Source of the DNA: Denitratimonas sp037478135
GTDB lineage: Bacteria; Pseudomonadota; Gammaproteobacteria; Xanthomonadales; Xanthomonadaceae
NCBI RefSeq assembly: GCF_037478135.1
Contig: NZ_JBBHDV010000008.1
Coordinates: forward strand, 1-64,000
Length of the DNA: 64,000 nucleotides
Direction of reading: 5' to 3'
Shown: piece by piece, positions 59,977-64,000 of the stretch
How the letters are laid out: each line of letters starts with the position of its first letter
How positions within the stretch are numbered: the stretch's first letter is position 1
Notes under the pieces: model-generated
Seen by the model: only the letters and a program-made list of their open reading frames with translations
The model's database searches: none
What the model was told of the DNA's origin: nothing
Made by a program: the position numbers and the translations under genes

Positions 59977-60249
59977 TCAGTTTACAGCATCTTTCAGAGC
60001 TTTGCCAGCCTTGAACGAAGGAATCTTCGATGCCTTGATCTTGATGGTCTCGCCGGTGCGCGGATTGCGGCCGGTACGGGCGGCGCGCTTGCGCACTTCG
60101 AAGGTGCCAAAGCCGACCAGCGACACGCTGTCGCCCTTCTTCAGGGCCTTCTTCACGACTTCGATGATGGCGTCGACCGCATTGGCGGCGTCGGTCTTGG
60201 AGAGCTCGGCCTCGGCAGCCACGGCGTTTACAAAGTCAGCCTTGTTCAT
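59977..60249 (-). CDS. hupB: HU DNA-binding protein
   Basis: A 90-residue histone-like protein that bends DNA and organises the nucleoid. It is a complete HU: MNKADFVNAVAAEAELSKTD, the hinge GFGTFEVRKRAARTGRNP and RTGETIKIKASKIPSFKAGK. TGGAG precedes the ATG. Its place between lon and the tRNAs is a conserved order in this bacterial family. The gap to lon (252 bases) holds its promoter, which I could not identify with confidence. Confidence 0.96.
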   Translation of the reverse strand: MNKADFVNAVAAEAELSKTDAANAVDAIIEVVKKALKKGDSVSLVGFGTFEVRKRAARTGRNPRTGETIKIKASKIPSFKAGKALKDAVN

Positions 60250-60501
60250 TTGATTTGTCACTCCAGTGTACGAATTCAGGTTTTCGCAGTTTGTGTTGTG
60301 TCGGCAACGTGCAGCCTCGACGTGAGCGCGGGCGCAGCAACCAATCCCACCGTGGTGTGCATCCTGCACCAACTCCCGGGTGGGCTGGATTTATACCAGC
60401 GACCCGGGCACCACGCAATACGATTTTCCTTGTGCCATGCGGTTTTGAGCCGATAACGCGGCAATGCACAGTTGCCTTGCCGCGTCAATCGGATCCGCGC
60501 A

Positions 60502-62943
60502 TCAATGTGCCCGTGACGGTACCGGGCCGGTCTTGCCGGAAACATTCTCCACCGTCGCCACACCCTGGCCGTGCAGTTTGGGCAGCAGCGGCTGGGTCAG
60601 GGCCAGGTCCAGCACCTCGTCGATCCACCGCACCGGGATGATCTTGAGGCCGGCGGTAACGTTCTTCGGAATGTCGGCCAGATCCTTCTCGTTCTCCTGC
60701 GGGATAAGCACGGTCTGGATGCCACCACGCAGCGCCGCCAGCAGCTTTTCCTTCAGCCCGCCGATCGGAAGCACGCGACCGCGCAGGGTGATTTCACCGG
60801 TCATCGCCACATCGGCCTTCACCGGCACGCGGCTCAGCGCCGATACCAGTGCGGTGCACATCGCGATACCGGCACTGGGGCCGTCCTTGGGCGTGGCGCC
60901 TTCGGGCACGTGCACATGGATGTCGTGCTTCTGGTGGAACTCCGGGTCAAGACCGAGACGCTCGGCGCGCGAACGCACCACGGTCAGTGCAGCCTTGACC
61001 GATTCCTGCATCACGTCGCCCAGCTGGCCCGTATGCAGCAGACCGCCCTTGCCCGGCATGAGGCTGGCTTCGATCTGCAGCAGATCACCGCCGACTTCGG
61101 TCCAGGCCAGGCCGGTGACCAGACCGACTTCGGCCTGCTCTTCGGCACGACCGAAGTCGTAACGGCGCACGCCCAGATAGGTGTCGATATTGGCCGGCGT
61201 GATGCGGATGCCGGTCTCCTTGCGGCGTCCCTTGCGCACCGGCTTCGGTCCGGCCAGTGCGATCTGCGTGACCACCTTGCGGCAGATCTTGGAGATTTCC
61301 CGCTCCAGCCCACGCACCCCGGATTCGCGCGTGTAATAGCGCACGATCTCGCGGATCGCCTCGATCCCGACTTTGATTTCCTCGGGCTTGAGCCCGTTGC
61401 CCTTGATCTGCTTGGGCAGCAGGTAGTTGGTGGCGATCGCGATCTTCTCGTCCTCGGTATAGCCGGGGATGCGGATCACTTCCATGCGGTCCAGCAGCGG
61501 GCCGGGGATGTTGAGCGAGTTGGCGGTGGCCACGAACATCACCTCGGACAGGTCCAGATCGACCTCCAGGTAATGGTCGTTGAAATTGTGGTTCTGCTCC
61601 GGATCCAGCACTTCCAGCAGCGCTGCGGCCGGATCGCCGCGGAAGTCGTTGCTCATCTTGTCGATTTCATCGAGCACGAACAGCGGATTGCGGGTGCCGG
61701 CCTTGCTCAGGTTCTGCACCAGCCTGCCGGGCATCGAACCGATATAGGTGCGGCGGTGGCCTCGGATTTCGGCTTCGTCGCGGACGCCGCCCAGGCTCAT
61801 GCGCACGAACTTGCGGTTGGTGGCCTTGGCGATCGATTGGCCAAGCGAGGTCTTGCCCACGCCCGGCGGGCCGACCAGGCACAGGATCGGGCCTTTCATC
61901 TGGCGCACGCGGGCCTGCACCGCGAGGTATTCGAGGATGCGCTCCTTGACCTTTTCCAGGCCGTAATGGTCCGCATCAAGCACGTTCTGGGCCTGCTTGA
62001 GATCGCGCCGCACCTTGCTGCGCTTGCTCCACGGCACCCCGACCAGCCAGTCGATGTAGTTGCGCACCACAGTGGCTTCAGCCGACATCGGCGACATCTG
62101 CTTGAGCTTGTTGAGTTCGGCCTTGGCCTTGGTTTCGACCGCCTTGGGCATCTTGGCTTCGGCGATCTTGCGCGCCAGGTCTTCCTGCTCGTTGGGCTGT
62201 TCGTCCAGATCGCCCAGCTCCTTCTGGATCGCCTTCATCTGTTCGTTCAGGTAGTACTCGCGCTGGCTTTTCTCCATCTGCGACTTGACCCGGCCGCGGA
62301 TGCGCTTTTCCAGCTGCTGCACATCGATTTCACCATCGACGAAGCCGATCAGCTGCTCCAGACGGGCGCCGACTTCGAGGTTTTCCAGCAGGGTCTGCTT
62401 GTCCGACAGGCGGATCGCCAGATGCGCGGCGATGGTGTCGGCCAGGCGGCTGGGGTCGTCGATACCGCCCAGCGTGGACAGCAGCTCGGGCGGAATCTTG
62501 CGGTTCATCTTGACGTACTGCTCGAACAGCGACAGCAGTGAACGCAGCGTCACTTCCAGTTCGCGCTCTTCGCGCTCGCTGGTGGACTGGACCGGCATCG
62601 CGGTGGCCGACAGCGCACCTTCACGCTCGGCACAATCAGCCACGTGCGCGCGGCTGATGCCCTCGACCAGCACCTTGACGGTGCCATCGGGCAGCTTCAG
62701 CAGTTGCAGCACCTGCGCCACGGTACCCATCTGGTACAGGTCGGCGGCGCCGGGATCATCCACTTCGGGACTGGTCTGGGCCACCAGCAGGATGCGCTTG
62801 TCGCGTTCCATCGCCACATCCAGCGCACGCATCGACTTTTCCCGCCCGACGAACAGCGGGATCACCATATGCGGATAGACCACCACATCGCGCAGGGGCA
62901 GCACCGGCAGTTCGGAAGGCTCGGTCAACGGGATATCGGACAT
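60502..62943 (-). CDS. lon: ATP-dependent protease Lon
   Basis: An 813-residue protease that degrades unfolded and regulatory proteins. The N-terminal LAN domain begins ELPVLPLRDVVVYPHMVIPL. The AAA+ domain has Walker A CLVGPPGVGKTSLG and Walker B LFVLDEIDKM. The Ser-Lys dyad sits in the C-terminal domain: Ser in KDGPSAGIAM and Lys in PIGGLKEKLLAA. Length and order match Lon of other gammaproteobacteria. GGAGAG lies before the ATG, and a near-consensus sigma-32 promoter lies about 50 bases upstream. Confidence 0.97.
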   Translation of the reverse strand: MSDIPLTEPSELPVLPLRDVVVYPHMVIPLFVGREKSMRALDVAMERDKRILLVAQTSPEVDDPGAADLYQMGTVAQVLQLLKLPDGTVKVLVEGISRAHVADCAEREGALSATAMPVQSTSEREERELEVTLRSLLSLFEQYVKMNRKIPPELLSTLGGIDDPSRLADTIAAHLAIRLSDKQTLLENLEVGARLEQLIGFVDGEIDVQQLEKRIRGRVKSQMEKSQREYYLNEQMKAIQKELGDLDEQPNEQEDLARKIAEAKMPKAVETKAKAELNKLKQMSPMSAEATVVRNYIDWLVGVPWSKRSKVRRDLKQAQNVLDADHYGLEKVKERILEYLAVQARVRQMKGPILCLVGPPGVGKTSLGQSIAKATNRKFVRMSLGGVRDEAEIRGHRRTYIGSMPGRLVQNLSKAGTRNPLFVLDEIDKMSNDFRGDPAAALLEVLDPEQNHNFNDHYLEVDLDLSEVMFVATANSLNIPGPLLDRMEVIRIPGYTEDEKIAIATNYLLPKQIKGNGLKPEEIKVGIEAIREIVRYYTRESGVRGLEREISKICRKVVTQIALAGPKPVRKGRRKETGIRITPANIDTYLGVRRYDFGRAEEQAEVGLVTGLAWTEVGGDLLQIEASLMPGKGGLLHTGQLGDVMQESVKAALTVVRSRAERLGLDPEFHQKHDIHVHVPEGATPKDGPSAGIAMCTALVSALSRVPVKADVAMTGEITLRGRVLPIGGLKEKLLAALRGGIQTVLIPQENEKDLADIPKNVTAGLKIIPVRWIDEVLDLALTQPLLPKLHGQGVATVENVSGKTGPVPSRAH

Positions 62944-62993
62944 CAAAACTCTCCATGTCACAGGGCGGCAGCGGAGACTGCCGTATCGCCCCT

Positions 62994-63021
62994 AGATGGG
63001 GACGATAGCACCGCCTGCAAG
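62994..63021 (-). promoter_or_regulatory. Heat-shock (sigma-32) promoter of lon
   Basis: On the minus strand CTTGCAG (63021-63015), a 13-base spacer and CCCCATCT (63001-62994) match the sigma-32 consensus (CTTGAAA, then 12-14 bases, then CCCCATnT): the -10 is perfect and the -35 has five of seven. The start codon of lon follows 50 bases downstream. Heat-shock control of lon is well known in gammaproteobacteria. Confidence 0.75.
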
Positions 63022-63184
63022 GCGCAAGGGAAGGACGGCGTCACGCTGCGCCGACACGGCTGGAACACACCCCGGATGCACATCCGCAAGCAGCTGGAAG
63101 CACGCTGCCGGCCGGCCGCGACTGAAAACCGTCAACGGAATCCTGCTGCCGCCTCGCGCTGCGGGGCGGTGCATCAGGCCGCTG

Positions 63185-64000
63185 TCAGAACGGCAGCACC
63201 CAGCGGGCTTCGACTTCGGCCCGCGCGCCGCGCGCATAGGTGCTGGCCGGTGAAAACACCGGACCGGCGCCGAGGAAGGCCATCGACGGCGCATAGCTGG
63301 CCATCACCGCGACCTGTCCCCACTGCCCGAGGCCGTGACGATAGCCCAGCACGAAGTTGCGGTTGGTGTATTCGCTGTCCAGTGCCCGGCGGTACAGGTC
63401 GGCGCTGGGTGAAGGCTGCTGGCGGGTGGTGTAGCGCAGCACCCACTGTCCGGCGGTGCCGTGTGAAACCCGGCCTTCCAGCGAATAGACGGTCAGATCG
63501 CGCCATTCGAACGCCGGCGCATGGCCATCGGCCATCAGCGACAGCAGGCGGGCCGGCAGCGCCGGACTGGTGAACGGGGTGATGTCGCTGTAGAAGACCC
63601 GTTCCACACCGGCGGCGAGGACGGTATTGGCCGATGCGTTCCATTCCAGTTGCGCACCGACCCGGCCGGGCAGATCGAAGTCGCCCGGTTCGGCGTGGAT
63701 GCCGCGCACCGATTCGAACGTACCCATGTCCAGCCTGGATTGCGCCGCCAGACGCCAGGCCAGATCCTGTCCCAGCGACTGGTACACGCTGGCGCCCATG
63801 CCCTGGCCGTGGCTGGACTCGGAATAGCCCGGCCGCACATCGTGGATCCGCTGCAGTGCCGGCTCGGACATCATGCCCTGCAACAGGCCGAAGCCCGGCG
63901 TGGCGAAATACTGGCTGGCCACCAGCGCCGAGACGCTGAAGCGGCTGCTGCGGCCGAAGTCCTGTTCGAAGGTGGCGTCCAGGAAGCGGCTGTGCAGCGG
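63185..64000 (-). CDS. Outer-membrane beta-barrel protein, C-terminal part
   Basis: Only the C-terminal 271 residues or so are inside the window; the gene enters from the right edge. The protein is full of short amphipathic strands with aromatic girdles (LRYTTRQQPS, SVSALVASQYFATPGFG, VAVMASYAPSMAFLG) and ends in WVLPF, a C-terminal aromatic signature used by the Bam complex. No family motif is visible, so transport function cannot be given. It is separated from lon by about 240 bases that also contain the lon promoter. The N-terminus is missing. Confidence 0.7.
   Translation of the reverse strand, partial: PLHSRFLDATFEQDFGRSSRFSVSALVASQYFATPGFGLLQGMMSEPALQRIHDVRPGYSESSHGQGMGASVYQSLGQDLAWRLAAQSRLDMGTFESVRGIHAEPGDFDLPGRVGAQLEWNASANTVLAAGVERVFYSDITPFTSPALPARLLSLMADGHAPAFEWRDLTVYSLEGRVSHGTAGQWVLRYTTRQQPSPSADLYRRALDSEYTNRNFVLGYRHGLGQWGQVAVMASYAPSMAFLGAGPVFSPASTYARGARAEVEARWVLPF

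Noticed and set aside
1..64000. CRISPR array or rRNA operon
   Set aside because: No regularly spaced repeats and no 16S/23S/5S signatures were seen.

Overview
The window is high-GC DNA from a gammaproteobacterium, most likely of the Xanthomonadaceae/Lysobacteraceae. The assignment rests on a FimX-type degenerate GGDEF/EAL protein, a DUF6491 lipoprotein, the order mtaD-ubiG-gph, the block lon-hupB-tRNA-Val-tRNA-Asp-ppiD next to fabI, EF-P beside EpmB, and the dispersed hairpin repeats typical of that family. No rRNA, CRISPR array or intact prophage is present. The first ~120 bases are G/C homopolymer-like and look like a contig-edge artefact.

Layout. 0.1-8 kb: envelope genes (DUF6491 lipoprotein, PBP1C, META/DUF4377 lipoprotein, two coupled integral-membrane glycosyltransferase-type proteins). 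8-12.7 kb: MoxR ATPase, DUF58 protein, transglutaminase-like protein and Slp lipoprotein. 12.7-17.5 kb (minus): mtaD, ubiG, gph, a squalene/phytoene-synthase-like gene and folE2. 17.6-19.3 kb: efp and epmB, divergent. 19.4-29.6 kb: FimX-like regulator, a YceI-cytochrome b561-YceI operon, a DUF697-type GTPase, dnaE, and a degenerate P-loop protein. 29.6-34.5 kb: a PHB-depolymerase-like esterase, a TonB-dependent receptor and a GntP-type permease, probably a hydroxybutyrate-utilisation locus. 34.5-41.9 kb: a secreted protein with a GDPH motif, two tandem Ser/Thr kinase-TPR receptors, and TyrA with an ACT domain.

The 42-50 kb stretch is accessory DNA with visibly lower GC in its core. It holds an XRE regulator with a palindromic operator, a GYF-like membrane protein, a secreted-protein gene whose signal peptide is split by an intact IS1595-family element with an 8-bp target duplication, and two exported proteins of one apparent superfamily. 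It also holds a 19-bp motif in three copies, a partial copy of a small gene, a P4-CI/P1-C4-like antisense RNA leader, a type II toxin-antitoxin module, a 190-bp MITE with ends matching the IS, and a frameshifted MbcA/ParS-type antitoxin.

From 50 kb on the genome is ordinary again: BON and CsbD stress proteins, dinB, a gene group methyltransferase-rnhA-dnaQ-kinase, then gloB-mltD, fabI, ppiD, two tRNAs, hupB and lon. A near-consensus sigma-32 promoter precedes lon. The window ends inside an outer-membrane barrel gene.

The best candidates for undescribed biology are the exported-protein cargo of the island with its repeat junctions, the immunity-RNA leader driving a small ORF, and the GDPH protein. 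All functional statements are inferred from sequence and family knowledge; no database search was run.
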